Assembly (NCBI RefSeq): GCF_007833215.1
Contig: NZ_CP042239.1
Location: 3,594,001-3,658,000 of the forward strand
Reading direction: 5' to 3'
Origin: Sphingomonas suaedae
GTDB lineage: Bacteria > Pseudomonadota > Alphaproteobacteria > Sphingomonadales > Sphingomonadaceae
Length of the DNA: 64,000 bases
This document shows positions 34,325 through 43,631 of the stretch, piece after piece; within the stretch, counting starts at the first letter, position 1; each line of letters begins with the position of its first letter. Position numbers and translations under genes: made by a program. The notes beneath the pieces are model-generated. The model had not been told where the DNA came from. It worked only from the letters and a program-made list of their open reading frames with translations, and did not search any database.

Positions 34325-35402
34325 CGCGGCGGGGAGCCTCGCGCGGCTCCGCCTCGTCCGCTCACCCCGTATCGGCCCGGTCACCTATCGCCAGCTGATT
34401 TCGCGGTTCGGCTCTGCCGATGCCGCGCTCGATGCGCTGCCGTCGCTGGCGCAGCGGGGTGGGGGGGCGGCTCCGGCGCTGGCCGATCCGGCCGCGGTGC
34501 GTCGCGAGATGGCGACGACGGAACGGCTGGGCGCGCGCTATCTGTTCCTCGACGACACCGACTATCCACCGCTGCTCGCCGAACTGGAAAATGCGCCCCC
34601 CGCGCTGATCATGATGGGCGACGGCGCGCTGCTCGCCCGCCCCTGCGTGGCGATGGTCGGCGCCCGCAACGCATCGGCCGCCGCGTGTCGCTTCGCCCGG
34701 CAACTGGCGCAGGGGCTGGCGGAAGCGGGCGTGACGGTCGTGTCTGGACTGGCGCGGGGTATCGATACCGCCGCGCATCAGGGGTCGATTGGCGAGGGTA
34801 CCGTTGGGGTGATCGCGAGCGGGATCGACATCGCCTTCCCGCCCGAAAATCGCGAACTTCAGGCGCGGGTTGCGGCGGAGGGGCTGCTGATCGCCGAACA
34901 GCCGCCGGGTGCCGAGCCGCTGGCGCGCCATTTCCCCTCGCGCAACCGGATCATCGCGGGACTCGCGCTCGGCACGGTGGTGGTGGAGGCGGCGCCGCGT
35001 TCGGGGTCGCTCATCACCGCGCGCATCGCCAATGAGGTGGGGCGGGAGGTAATGGCGGTCCCCGGCTCCCCGCTCGATCCGCGCGCGCAGGGCTGCAACC
35101 TGCTGATCCGCGAGGGCGCGACGCTGGTACAGGGGGTGGACGACATCCTCGAAATGATCCGCCCGATCGATCCGCGCGCGGTGCGCTCGCCGGTGTCGGG
35201 CTTTGGCGGCGAACCCCCGGCCGAACCGGACGATGCCGAGCGACGACGGATCGAGCAATTGCTTGGCCCCGTCCCGGTCCCGGTGGACGAATTGATCCGG
35301 CAGACGGCCCTGGCCGGCGCGGCGGTGCAATTGGTGCTGCTCGAACTGGAACTCGCCGGGCGTCTGGAACGCCATGCGGGCGGGCGAGTCAGTTTGCGCT
35401 GA
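34317..35402 (+). CDS. dprA: DNA-processing protein DprA
   Basis: A 361-residue DprA/Smf protein, which loads RecA on incoming single-stranded DNA during transformation. The N-terminal helical region is followed by the Rossmann-like core, with VGARNASAAACRFARQLA, VSGLARGIDTAAH and the HFPSRNRIIAGL segment, and a C-terminal winged helix from about residue 305. The start is ATG 34317, inside the plsY end. The last 14 nt overlap the convergent hemerythrin-like gene. Confidence 0.94.
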   Translation: MADAAGSLARLRLVRSPRIGPVTYRQLISRFGSADAALDALPSLAQRGGGAAPALADPAAVRREMATTERLGARYLFLDDTDYPPLLAELENAPPALIMMGDGALLARPCVAMVGARNASAAACRFARQLAQGLAEAGVTVVSGLARGIDTAAHQGSIGEGTVGVIASGIDIAFPPENRELQARVAAEGLLIAEQPPGAEPLARHFPSRNRIIAGLALGTVVVEAAPRSGSLITARIANEVGREVMAVPGSPLDPRAQGCNLLIREGATLVQGVDDILEMIRPIDPRAVRSPVSGFGGEPPAEPDDAERRRIEQLLGPVPVPVDELIRQTALAGAAVQLVLLELELAGRLERHAGGRVSLR

Positions 35403-35835
35403 CCCGTACGTTCGCCTCCCGCAAGGCAATCGTGCCGCAGCGCAGGGCCAGTGGGTAGAGAATCTCGTTCTCGATTCGCACCCGCGCCGCAAGTGCCGAG
35501 AGGACGCGCTTGCTCGCTTCGACGAACAGGTCGCGATCGGCGTCGATCTCCGCCTCCGTCCAGTCCGCGACATAGGTGCGCCACTGCCCGGCGAGCGAGT
35601 CGAAGTCGGCCATCGCAATTTCCGCCGCCTCGCGCTGCGACATGTCGCCTGCGGCGAGCAGATGGGGATAGAGTTCGAGATCCTCGGTGGCGAGATGATC
35701 GGCGAGTTGCACGTCGAGCCGGACGATCATGGCGCGCAGCGTCGCCGCCGGATCGGTCCCGGCGCCGCGCATCACCGCGTTGCCCAGCGTCGTGATCCGC
35801 CCATGCTCGTCTATCAGCCGCTCGATCGAGACCAT
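35389..35835 (-). CDS. hemerythrin-like HHE protein with an incomplete metal site
   Basis: A 148-residue four-helix protein of the HHE type. The first half has the expected ligands (H11 in IDEHGRI, H46 in ADHLATEDLELYP). In the second half the positions usually held by His read ADFDSL and RVRIENEILYP, so only the carboxylate remains. It may bind a single or altered metal centre rather than a di-iron pair. The gene diverges from topA and overlaps the dprA end by 14 nt. The family is likely; the function is unknown. Confidence 0.75.
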   Translation of the reverse strand: MVSIERLIDEHGRITTLGNAVMRGAGTDPAATLRAMIVRLDVQLADHLATEDLELYPHLLAAGDMSQREAAEIAMADFDSLAGQWRTYVADWTEAEIDADRDLFVEASKRVLSALAARVRIENEILYPLALRCGTIALREANVRVSAN

Positions 35836-35957
35836 CTGCTCACCCTCTCACCCTCCTTTTATAGAGGCGTCGGGTTAAGACCGGGTGGAGTTCCGCTTGA
35901 CGCCCCCTATTTCGCCTTCCCATCCTCGCGCGTACACGTAAGGACCGCCAGAATCTC

Positions 35958-38498
35958 ATGCAGCTTGTCATCGTCGAATCGCCCGCCAAGGCGAAAACCA
36001 TCGAGAAATATCTGGGCAAGGATTATCGCGTCCTGGCCTCGTACGGCCATATCCGCGACCTGCCGCCCAAGGACGGGTCGGTGCAGCCCGATGACGGCTT
36101 TGCGATGGATTGGGAAACCTATCCCGACAAGGCCAAGCAGCTCAAGGCGATCACCGACGAGGCGAAAAAAGCCGACCGCCTGATCCTCGCCACCGACCCC
36201 GATCGCGAGGGCGAGGCGATTTCGTGGCACGTCCAGGAAGTGCTGGCGAAGAAAAAGGCGCTCCCCAAGGAGGTCGAGCGCGTGACCTTCAACGCGATCA
36301 CCAAGGCGGCGGTGCAGGCGGCGATGGCCGCGCCGCGCCAGCTCGATACCGACCTGATCGACGCCTATCGCGCCCGCCGCGCGCTCGATTATCTGGTCGG
36401 CTTTACGCTCTCGCCGGTGCTGTGGCGCAAGCTGCCCGGTGCCAAGTCGGCGGGGCGCGTCCAGTCGGTCGCGCTGCGCCTGATCGTCGAGCGCGAGCGC
36501 GAGATCGAGGCGTTCCGGCCGCAGGAATATTGGTCGGTCCTTGCCCATCTCGAGCATGATGGCACCGCGTTCGATGCGCGGCTGGTGCGATTCGAGGGCA
36601 AGAAGCTCGACCGGCTGTCGATCGGCGACGAAGGCACCGCCAAGCGCGCCAAGGCAGCGGTCGAGCAGGGGCGGTTCAGCGTCGCATCGGTCGAGACCAA
36701 GCCGGCGATGCGCAACCCGCCGCCGCCCTTCACCACCTCGACCCTGCAGCAGGAGGCGGCGCGCAAGCTCGGCTTCTCCGCCAGCCATACGATGCGGATC
36801 GCACAGGCGCTCTACGAGGATGGCGCGATCACCTATATGCGTACCGACGGCGTGCAGATGGATTCGAGCGCGATCGACGCGGCGCGCAAGGCGATCGTGA
36901 ACCGCTATCAGGCGAGCTACATCCCCGACAAGCCGCGCCAATATCAGACCAAGGCGAAGAATGCGCAGGAGGCGCACGAAGCGATCCGCCCGACCGATTT
37001 CGGCAAGGACAAGGCGGGATCGGGCGATCATGCGCGCCTGTACGACCTGATCTGGAAGCGCGCGCTGGCGAGCCAGATGTCGAGTGCACGGATGGAGCGG
37101 ACCACCGTCGAGCTCGAGGAACCGACCGGGCAGGACGCGCTGCGCGCAACCGGCCAGGTGGTGATCTTCCCCGGCTATCTCGCGCTTTACGAGGAGGGCA
37201 AGGACGATGAGGGCGACGAGGATTCGCGCCGTCTGCCCGTGATCCGACAGGGCGACACACCAGCGAAAAAGGGCGTCGACGCCGAACAGCATTTCACCCA
37301 GCCGCCGCCGCGCTTCTCCGAAGCCTCGCTGGTCAAGCGGCTCGAGGAGCTCGGCATCGGCCGCCCCTCGACCTATGCCTCGATCATCCAGGTGCTCAAG
37401 GACCGCGCTTATGTGCGGGTCGAGAAGAACCGCTTCTTCGCCGAGGAGACCGGGCGGCTGCTCACCGCCTTTCTCGAGCGGTTTTTCGAGAAATACGTCA
37501 ATTACGATTTCACGGCGGGGCTTGAGGAAGAGCTGGACGACGTGTCCGGCGGTCGCGCGGGCTGGCAGGCGGTTCTGGAAGCCTTTTGGAAGGATTTTCG
37601 CCCGCGTACCGATGAGGTGATGGAGCAGAAGCCGAGCGAGGTGACCGCCGAGCTGGACAAGTTCCTCGAACCCTATCTCTTCCCCGACAAGGGCGACGGG
37701 ACCGATCCGCGCGCCTGCCCGGCCTGTGCGGACGGCAAGCTGGCACTGCGCGGCGGCAAGTTTGGTGCATTCGTCGCCTGTTCCAACTATCCCGAATGCA
37801 AATTCACCCGCCGGTTCGGCCAGCCGGGCGGCGCGGATGGCGGCGATACCGGTCCCGAGGTGATCGGGCAGGACCCCGAGACCGGCGAGGACATCAGCCG
37901 TCGCTCGGGGCGGTTCGGCCCTTATATCCAGCGCGGCGAGGGCAAGGAGGCGGCGCGCGCGTCGATCCCCAAGGATATTCCCGAGCTGGACCTCGACTGG
38001 GCGGTCAGGCTGCTCAACCTGCCGCGCACGATCGGCAACCATCCCGAAACCGGCAACCCGATCACCGCGTCGATCGGTCGCTATGGCCCCTATCTGGCGC
38101 ATGACGGCAAATATGCGCGGCTGACCTCGACCGCCGAGGTGTTCGAGACCGGCATGAACGCGGCGGTGGTGAAGCTTGCCGAGGCTGCAGCGAATGGCGG
38201 GCGCCCGCAGCGCGGCTCGCGCGAGCCGCTCAAGGTGGTGGGCGCGCACCCGGTATCGGGCGCGGAGATCAAGCTGATGGAGGGGCGCTATGGCGCCTAT
38301 CTTACCGATGGTACGACCAACGCGACGCTGCCCAAGACGGTCGATCAGGCCACGCTGACGCTGGAGGAAGCGGTCCAGCTCATCGATGCCAAGGCCGCGG
38401 CGGGCCCGGCGAAGAAGAAAGGCGGACGCAAGGCGCCGGCCAAGAAGGCGCCAGCAAAGAAGACCGCGCCGAAAAAGAAGGCGGCGGCGAAGGCGTAG
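35958..38498 (+). CDS. topA: DNA topoisomerase I
   Basis: An 846-residue type IA topoisomerase that relaxes negative supercoils. The TOPRIM domain starts MQLVIVESPAKAKTIEKYLG and contains the acidic TDPDREGEAISWH. The active-site Tyr is at about residue 293 (AITYMRTDGVQM). Later segments include PTDFG and GIGRPSTYASII. One C-terminal zinc ribbon is visible (CPACADGKLALRGG…CSNYPECKF), then further topo-C repeats and a basic Lys/Ala/Pro tail typical of alphaproteobacterial TopA. The ATG at 35958 is the natural start. Confidence 0.97.
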   Translation: MQLVIVESPAKAKTIEKYLGKDYRVLASYGHIRDLPPKDGSVQPDDGFAMDWETYPDKAKQLKAITDEAKKADRLILATDPDREGEAISWHVQEVLAKKKALPKEVERVTFNAITKAAVQAAMAAPRQLDTDLIDAYRARRALDYLVGFTLSPVLWRKLPGAKSAGRVQSVALRLIVEREREIEAFRPQEYWSVLAHLEHDGTAFDARLVRFEGKKLDRLSIGDEGTAKRAKAAVEQGRFSVASVETKPAMRNPPPPFTTSTLQQEAARKLGFSASHTMRIAQALYEDGAITYMRTDGVQMDSSAIDAARKAIVNRYQASYIPDKPRQYQTKAKNAQEAHEAIRPTDFGKDKAGSGDHARLYDLIWKRALASQMSSARMERTTVELEEPTGQDALRATGQVVIFPGYLALYEEGKDDEGDEDSRRLPVIRQGDTPAKKGVDAEQHFTQPPPRFSEASLVKRLEELGIGRPSTYASIIQVLKDRAYVRVEKNRFFAEETGRLLTAFLERFFEKYVNYDFTAGLEEELDDVSGGRAGWQAVLEAFWKDFRPRTDEVMEQKPSEVTAELDKFLEPYLFPDKGDGTDPRACPACADGKLALRGGKFGAFVACSNYPECKFTRRFGQPGGADGGDTGPEVIGQDPETGEDISRRSGRFGPYIQRGEGKEAARASIPKDIPELDLDWAVRLLNLPRTIGNHPETGNPITASIGRYGPYLAHDGKYARLTSTAEVFETGMNAAVVKLAEAAANGGRPQRGSREPLKVVGAHPVSGAEIKLMEGRYGAYLTDGTTNATLPKTVDQATLTLEEAVQLIDAKAAAGPAKKKGGRKAPAKKAPAKKTAPKKKAAAKA

Positions 38499-38502
38499 CG
38501 GA

Positions 38503-38799
38503 TCAGGCTGCGCGCAGGCTCGTCATCTGCAGCCAGGAACGTGCCTGTTTCTGCGCCTCGATGATCTCGCGCGCGGTCATGTCTTCCGCGACTTCAGCGC
38601 GCATATAGGGCGCCTGTGCGCTACCCTTCAGGGCGGCGATGTTGAACCATTTGTGCGCCTCGATCAGGTCCATGTCGATGCCCGATGCACCGCTGGAATA
38701 GACCATGCCGAGTTCGAAGGCTGCGTCGGCGCTTCCGCGCGCGGCGTCGGCCAATCGGCTGTCGATCAGGAACTGTGCGCTCTTAAGACTGTTGCCCAT
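38503..38799 (-). CDS. Sel1-repeat-like small protein
   Basis: A 98-residue protein with one recognisable Sel1/TPR-like unit, AAFELGMVYSSGASGIDMDLIEAHKWFNIAALKGSAQA (given in part: AHKWFNIAALKGSA). A final helix carries EIIEAQKQARSWLQ. There is no signal peptide, so it is probably cytoplasmic. It converges on topA with a 4-nt gap and lies 84 nt downstream of panC. Sel1 proteins mediate protein interactions; the partner is unknown. Confidence 0.72.
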   Translation of the reverse strand: MGNSLKSAQFLIDSRLADAARGSADAAFELGMVYSSGASGIDMDLIEAHKWFNIAALKGSAQAPYMRAEVAEDMTAREIIEAQKQARSWLQMTSLRAA

Positions 38800-38883
38800 G
38801 ATAATGCCCCACTTTTGATCTCAATCATCATGAGATCGAACGTGGCGGATCATGGTAAGCAAATGGTTAACGGTGTTTACCGT

Positions 38884-39726
38884 TTATTCCGGCTCCGCGA
38901 CCGAAACATTATCGATGAGCCGGGTGCCCGCGATTCGCGCCGCTGCGAGCAGGCGACGCGGCTGGCCGGCGACTGGCGTACCAAGGCTCGCCGCGTCCAC
39001 CAGCTCGACATAATCCACGTCGAACCCGGCGGCTTCCAGCGAAGCGCGGGCGGTCGCCAACGCGGCCTGCGCATCGTCGCCCTTTTCGATCGCCCGGGCC
39101 GCAACGCCCAGTGCCCGCGGCAGCGCGACGGCGGAGGCGCGATCCTCGGGTGCCAGGTAGACGTTGCGTGAGGAGAGGGCGAGGCCGTCATCGTCGCGCT
39201 GCGTCGGCACGCCGCGCACATCGATGTCGAAATCGAGATCGGCGACCATGCGGCGGATCACCGCGAGTTGCTGGAAATCCTTCTCGCCGAACAGGGCGAT
39301 GTCGGGCTTCACCTGATTGAACAGCTTGGCGACGACGGTCGCGACCCCGTCGAAATGCCCGGGCCGCGCCGCTCCGTCGAGCGGTTCGCTGACCCCCGTT
39401 ACCGCGATGTTGGTGGCATGACCCTCGGGGTACATCACCTCGACCGGGGGCATCCACAACAGGTCGACCCCGGCCGCGGCGAGCATCCGCGAATCCGCCT
39501 GTTCCTTGCGCGGATATCTGGCAAGGTCCTCGCCAGGCGCGAACTGCTTCGGGTTGACGAAGATCGAGACGATAACGCGCGGCGCGGCCAGCTTCGCCTC
39601 CGCCACCAGCGCCATATGGCCGGCGTGCAGGGCGCCCATCGTCGGCACGAAGGCGACGCGTTCCCCTGCCGCCCGGAATCCCGAAACGGCATCGCGAAGG
39701 TCGGGAAGCTGACGGATCGTTTGCAC
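38884..39726 (-). CDS. panC: pantothenate synthetase
   Basis: A 280-residue enzyme joining pantoate and beta-alanine with ATP. The nucleotide motif FVPTMGALHAGH, FGEKDFQQLAVIRRMV and GLALSSRNVYL are clear. GTG 39726 is preferred as start because the conserved family N-terminus (VQTIRQLPDLRDAV) begins there; the in-frame ATG at 39789 would overlap the ribosome-binding site of the divergent mipZ-like gene. With GTG the divergent gap is 77 nt. Confidence 0.93.
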   Translation of the reverse strand: MQTIRQLPDLRDAVSGFRAAGERVAFVPTMGALHAGHMALVAEAKLAAPRVIVSIFVNPKQFAPGEDLARYPRKEQADSRMLAAAGVDLLWMPPVEVMYPEGHATNIAVTGVSEPLDGAARPGHFDGVATVVAKLFNQVKPDIALFGEKDFQQLAVIRRMVADLDFDIDVRGVPTQRDDDGLALSSRNVYLAPEDRASAVALPRALGVAARAIEKGDDAQAALATARASLEAAGFDVDYVELVDAASLGTPVAGQPRRLLAAARIAGTRLIDNVSVAEPE

Positions 39727-39803
39727 GCGGTACAGGCCTTGGATATGGATCGAAGGGCGGCCTTCTATGGGGGGCAGGCCGGGTGTCAATCAGGGAAAAT
39801 TAC

Positions 39804-40604
39804 GTGACGGACGCATCCAACCCGTTGCATGTCATCGTTTTTGCCAATGAAAAGGGCGGGACGGGCAAGTCGACCACCGCGGTGCACACCGCGATCGCGC
39901 TCGCGATGAAGGGAGCGCGCGTCTCCTGTCTCGACCTCGATCATCGCCAGCGGACGATGGGCCGCTATCTCGACAACCGGCTGGAGACGATGAAGCGGGC
40001 AGGCCGCCCGCTGCCGATGCCGCGCTTCGAGACGCACGACGGCGAAAGCATCGCCCGTTTCTCGGAATCGCTGGAGCGGCTGGGGCAGGATGCCGACTTC
40101 CTGATCGTCGACACGCCCGGGCGCGACGACAAGTTCGGCCGGATCGCGATCACCAACGCCGATACGCTGGTCACGCCGATGAACGACAGCTTCGTCGATT
40201 TCGACCTGATCGGTCAGGTCGATCCCGACACCTTCCGCGTGACACGACCGAGCTTCTATTCCGAGCTGATCTGGGATTCGCGCAAGCGCCGCGCCAAGGC
40301 GGACGGGCAGACGATCGACTGGGTCGTGCTGCGCAACCGCATGCAGCATATCGAGGCGCGCAACATGAAGCGCGTGTCCGAGGCGATCGACCAGCTCGCC
40401 AAGCGGGTCGGCTTTCGCGTCATCCCGGGCCTCTCCGAACGCGTGATCTATCGCGAGCTCTTCCCGAAGGGCCTGACCATGCTCGACAGCCGCGAATTCG
40501 GCGAGATGGGGCTCGCCCATGTCGCCGCGCGACAGGAATTGCGCGAGATGATGGCGGCGCTCGCCTTGCCAGAGGTCGAGGCAACGATGCCGCTCTTCGC
40601 ATGA
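39804..40604 (+). CDS. mipZ: MipZ/ParA-type division-site ATPase
   Basis: A 266-residue P-loop ATPase with the deviant Walker A KGGTGKST (about 17-24) and Walker B VDTPGRDD. In alphaproteobacteria MipZ forms a gradient from ParB at the poles and blocks FtsZ away from mid-cell. The GTG at 39804 is chosen because CAGGGA lies 8 nt upstream; a GTG at 39783 lacks one. The sequence VIVFANEKGGTGKSTTAVH and the conserved DFDLIGQVDPDTF distinguish it from chromosomal ParA. It overlaps the J-domain gene (ATGA). The name is inferred from family resemblance. Confidence 0.88.
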   Translation: MTDASNPLHVIVFANEKGGTGKSTTAVHTAIALAMKGARVSCLDLDHRQRTMGRYLDNRLETMKRAGRPLPMPRFETHDGESIARFSESLERLGQDADFLIVDTPGRDDKFGRIAITNADTLVTPMNDSFVDFDLIGQVDPDTFRVTRPSFYSELIWDSRKRRAKADGQTIDWVVLRNRMQHIEARNMKRVSEAIDQLAKRVGFRVIPGLSERVIYRELFPKGLTMLDSREFGEMGLAHVAARQELREMMAALALPEVEATMPLFA

Positions 40605-40897
40605 TCGCCAAACTGCTCATCGCGATTCTGGTCGGCTGGCTCGGCTGGCGGATGTGGCATGGCTGGGGACGGCCGCTGCCCGGCACGCCCAAGCCCGCAC
40701 CGCCGCCCCAGCCGCGCAACCCCGCCGAGGCGGAAGCCTGCGCGGTGCTGGGCCTGCAGCCGGGCGCCGCGCCCGAAGAGGTTCGCGCGGCACACCGCCG
40801 TCTGATCGCCAACGTCCACCCCGATCGTGGCGGCTCTCCCGAGCTGACGCGTCAGGTGAACGCCGCGCGCGATACGCTGCTCAAGCCGAAAGACTGA
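40601..40897 (+). CDS. membrane-anchored J-domain protein
   Basis: A 98-residue protein with one N-terminal membrane helix (IAKLLIAILVGWLGWRMW), a Pro-rich linker, and a C-terminal J domain with the HPD motif (IANVHPDRGGS). It should stimulate DnaK at the inner membrane, like the Tim14/Pam18-like proteins of alphaproteobacteria. Its ATG overlaps the mipZ stop, so the two are translationally coupled, a hint of joint function or simply compact packing. Confidence 0.85.
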   Translation: MIAKLLIAILVGWLGWRMWHGWGRPLPGTPKPAPPPQPRNPAEAEACAVLGLQPGAAPEEVRAAHRRLIANVHPDRGGSPELTRQVNAARDTLLKPKD

Positions 40898-40983
40898 AAC
40901 GCAATCCATTCGGGCGCGTTTGGAGGTTGAACTTTACGTGACGCGCGCGAAATGAAGCGTGCGTTGAAATCTCCGGAGGCACA

Positions 40984-42366
40984 ATGACCCATCGTTTCGA
41001 TCCGACCTCGCTGCGTGAATATGATATTCGCGGAATCGTGGGGCAGACGCTGGGGCCCGACGATGCGCGCGCGATCGGGCGCGGCTTCGCGACCTTGCTG
41101 CGTCGTGCAGGCGGGCATCGGGTGGCGGTGGGCCGCGACGGCCGCGAATCCTCGCCGGTGCTGGAAGCTGCGCTGATCGAGGGGCTGACTGCGTCGGGCT
41201 GCGACGTCGTCCGGGTCGGCCTGGGCCCCACGCCGATGCTGTACTACGCCGAAGCGGTGCTAGAAGTGGATGGCGGCATTCAGATAACCGGCAGCCATAA
41301 TCCCGGCAATTACAACGGCTTCAAGATGGTGTTCCAGCATCTGCCGTTTTTTGGCGAGGATATTCAGAAGCTGGGCAGGATTGCGGCGGAGGGCGACTGG
41401 GAAACCGGCGAGGGCACCGTCGCCGACGCCGAGATCATGGACGATTATGTCGGCCGTCTGCTCGCCGGCTATGCAGGCGGCAGCTTCAGGATCGGCTGGG
41501 ACTGCGGCAATGGCGCGTCCGGCCCGGTCGTCGAGAAGCTGGTGAAGCTGCTCCCGGGTGAGCATCACACGCTGTTCACCGATGTAGACGGCAATTTCCC
41601 CAACCATCATCCCGACCCGACCGAAGAAAAGAATCTGGCCGATCTCAAGGCGCTGGTCGCGGAGAAGAATCTCGATTTCGGACTGGCATTCGACGGCGAT
41701 GGCGACCGCATCGGCGCGATCGACGGGCAGGGCCGGGTGATCTGGGGCGATCAGCTTCTGTCCATATTGGCCGAACCTGTCCTCAGGAAGGCTCCGGGCG
41801 CGACGATCATCGCGGACGTGAAGGCGAGCCAGGCGCTCTATGACCGCATTGCCGAACTCGGCGGCAAACCGCTGATGTGGAAGACCGGCCACAGCCTCAT
41901 CAAGACCAAGATGAAGGAAACCGGCGCGCCGCTGGCGGGTGAGATGAGCGGGCACATTTTCTTCGCCCAGGACTATTACGGCTTCGACGACGCGCAATAT
42001 GCCGCTGTCCAGCTGATCAACGCGGTCCATCTGATCGGCAATTCGATGACCCAGATCCGTGGCGACATGCCCGCCATCGTCAACACGCCGGAGATGCGCT
42101 TCCAGGTCGATGAGAGCCGCAAGTTCGCGGTGATCGACGAGGTGCTGGAGCGGCTGAAGGCGCAAGGCGCCGAGGTCAACGACACCGATGGCGCGCGGGT
42201 CAACACGCCGGACGGCTGGTGGCTGCTGCGCGCGTCGAACACCCAGGACGTGCTTGTCGCCCGCGCGGAGGCAAGGGACCAGGCCGGGCTCGACCGGCTG
42301 CTCGCGATGATCGACGCTCAGCTCGCCGCCAGCGGGCTGCAGCGCGGGCCACAGGCGGGACATTGA
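40984..42366 (+). CDS. phosphomannomutase/phosphoglucomutase
   Basis: A 460-residue alpha-D-phosphohexomutase interconverting the 1- and 6-phosphates of mannose or glucose for exopolysaccharide and LPS precursors. The phospho-serine is S104 in TGSHNP, the Mg2+ loop is DGDGDR at 237-242, and the sugar loop is GEMSGHIFF. The C-terminal phosphate loop is LRASNTQ. The length fits the dual-specificity PMM/PGM (AlgC/PgmG type). The ATG at 40984 is preceded by CCGGAGGCACA. Its stop overlaps the next TTG start. Confidence 0.93.
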   Translation: MTHRFDPTSLREYDIRGIVGQTLGPDDARAIGRGFATLLRRAGGHRVAVGRDGRESSPVLEAALIEGLTASGCDVVRVGLGPTPMLYYAEAVLEVDGGIQITGSHNPGNYNGFKMVFQHLPFFGEDIQKLGRIAAEGDWETGEGTVADAEIMDDYVGRLLAGYAGGSFRIGWDCGNGASGPVVEKLVKLLPGEHHTLFTDVDGNFPNHHPDPTEEKNLADLKALVAEKNLDFGLAFDGDGDRIGAIDGQGRVIWGDQLLSILAEPVLRKAPGATIIADVKASQALYDRIAELGGKPLMWKTGHSLIKTKMKETGAPLAGEMSGHIFFAQDYYGFDDAQYAAVQLINAVHLIGNSMTQIRGDMPAIVNTPEMRFQVDESRKFAVIDEVLERLKAQGAEVNDTDGARVNTPDGWWLLRASNTQDVLVARAEARDQAGLDRLLAMIDAQLAASGLQRGPQAGH

Positions 42367-42740
42367 GCGACGCGGCCGCCGCCTATCTCGCCGGACTTGC
42401 TCCGGCCGACCGGGCGATGATCGATGCGCTGCGCGGAGTCGTGATCGATGCGGCGCCTGATCTGGTCGAGGAGATCAAGTGGAACGCGTCCAGCTTTCGC
42501 AATGGCGCGGATCACAAGGTGACGCTCGGCATCGAACGCAAGGGCGGCGTCCGCATCGTCCTCCATCGCGGCGTCGCGAAAAAGGATCAGGCGGGCTGGT
42601 CGTTCGCTGATCCCGACAGGCTCGCCGCCTGGCCCGCCGCGGATCGGGGCGTCGTGACGCTGCGTACCCTTGGCGATATCGTCGACCGGCGTGACGCGCT
42701 GGGCCGCCTCGTCGCGCGCTGGATCGCCGCGACGCGCTAG
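42363..42740 (+). CDS. DUF1801 (YdhG-like) protein
   Basis: A 125-residue protein of the DUF1801 type, seen from [21 protein letters not shown] and the following beta-rich segment ([19 protein letters not shown]). The TTG start overlaps the mutase stop as TTGA, and no other in-frame start fits. Members are small cytoplasmic alpha-beta proteins of unknown activity. Downstream position in a tight cluster suggests co-transcription, not shared function. Confidence 0.75.
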   Translation: MSDAAAAYLAGLAPADRAMIDALRGVVIDAAPDLVEEIKWNASSFRNGADHKVTLGIERKGGVRIVLHRGVAKKDQAGWSFADPDRLAAWPAADRGVVTLRTLGDIVDRRDALGRLVARWIAATR

Positions 42741-42790
42741 CCGTCCGATTTGGGGGTGGCCGAATCGCCGGGCTGGCCCCACATGGGGGC

Positions 42791-43549
42791 ATGGCCGCTG
42801 CCCCCCAGATCATTCGCGTCATCGATCTCGAAACGACCGGCAACGCCCCGCCCGCGCACGCCGTGTGCGAAATCGGCTGGCAGGACGTGAAGCTGGGCGG
42901 AGACGGGCGGTGGGAGCTGGATGGCGAAGGCGGCAGCCGTCTGGTCAATCCCGGGCGTCCGATCCCGCCGCTCACCATGGCGGTGCATCATATCCGCGAC
43001 GTGGACGTTGCGGACGCGCCCTGGTGGCACGACGTCGCGCGTCCGATCCTCGATCCCTGGCCGCGCCGCGTCGCGCTCGCCGCGCACCGGGCGAGCTTCG
43101 AGGAGCAGTTCTGCACCTCCGCGCTGACGCGGGGTGCCGACTGGATCTGCACCTATAAATGCGCTTTGCGGCTATGGCCGGACAGCCCCGGTTTCTCGAA
43201 CCAGTTCCTGCGCTATTATCGGATGCCGGAGGGGATGGAGCATGAACGCGGCCTGCCGGTCCATCGCGCATTTCCCGACGCCTATGTCACCGCGCACCAT
43301 CTGCGCGACATGCTCAACGAAGCGAGCGTCGCGCAGCTGATCGAATGGTCGAAGCTGCCCGGATTGCTCCCCCGCGTCCGCTACGGCCCCGATCGCGGCA
43401 AGGAGTGGAGCGAGATCGACGACGATTCGCTCGACGCCTTCCTCCAGGATCGCGACGAAGACATCCGCTACACCGCCCAGGTCGAACTGGAGCGGCGGCG
43501 CGGCGGTGGCCCCGTCCGTGCCCCGGCGCGTCAGCCGCAATTATTCTGA
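42791..43549 (+). CDS. DnaQ-like 3'-5' exonuclease (DEDDh)
   Basis: A 252-residue protein whose first 185 residues form an exonuclease domain: D12 and E14 in VIDLETTG, a central conserved stretch AHRASFEEQF, and the ExoIII motif HRAFPDAYVTAHHL. The C-terminus carries about 70 residues unlike the polymerase-III epsilon subunit, with WSEIDDDSLDAFLQDRDEDIRYTA, which matches the extension of exonuclease X-like proteins. It likely trims single-stranded DNA or RNA ends. The ATG at 42791 follows GGGGGC. Confidence 0.88.
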   Translation: MAAAPQIIRVIDLETTGNAPPAHAVCEIGWQDVKLGGDGRWELDGEGGSRLVNPGRPIPPLTMAVHHIRDVDVADAPWWHDVARPILDPWPRRVALAAHRASFEEQFCTSALTRGADWICTYKCALRLWPDSPGFSNQFLRYYRMPEGMEHERGLPVHRAFPDAYVTAHHLRDMLNEASVAQLIEWSKLPGLLPRVRYGPDRGKEWSEIDDDSLDAFLQDRDEDIRYTAQVELERRRGGGPVRAPARQPQLF

Positions 43550-43594
43550 GTTCGTGTTCTGCCGCGCTGTAAGCGGCGCAATCTCACCGTGTGA

Positions 43595-43627
43595 CAGGAG
43601 CCCGGCGCGTGCGGCGCCGGGCTCCTG
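43595..43627. terminator. 14-bp hairpin between converging genes
   Basis: CAGGAGCCCGGCGC pairs exactly with GCGCCGGGCTCCTG around a 5-nt loop, just past the exonuclease stop and just before the TraB/GumN stop. A T-tract is missing on both sides, so it is an unconventional two-way terminator or mRNA-stabilising stem. Confidence 0.55.
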
Positions 43628-43631
43628 GTCC

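Noticed and set aside
35907..38249. A 780-codon minus-strand open frame opposite topA
   Set aside because: It is antisense to unmistakable topoisomerase I, and its translation shows no motif or signal and an abnormal composition.
43595..43627. A classical intrinsic terminator between the exonuclease and TraB/GumN genes
   Set aside because: The stem is good but no T-tract follows on either strand, so it is listed only as a hairpin with moderate confidence.
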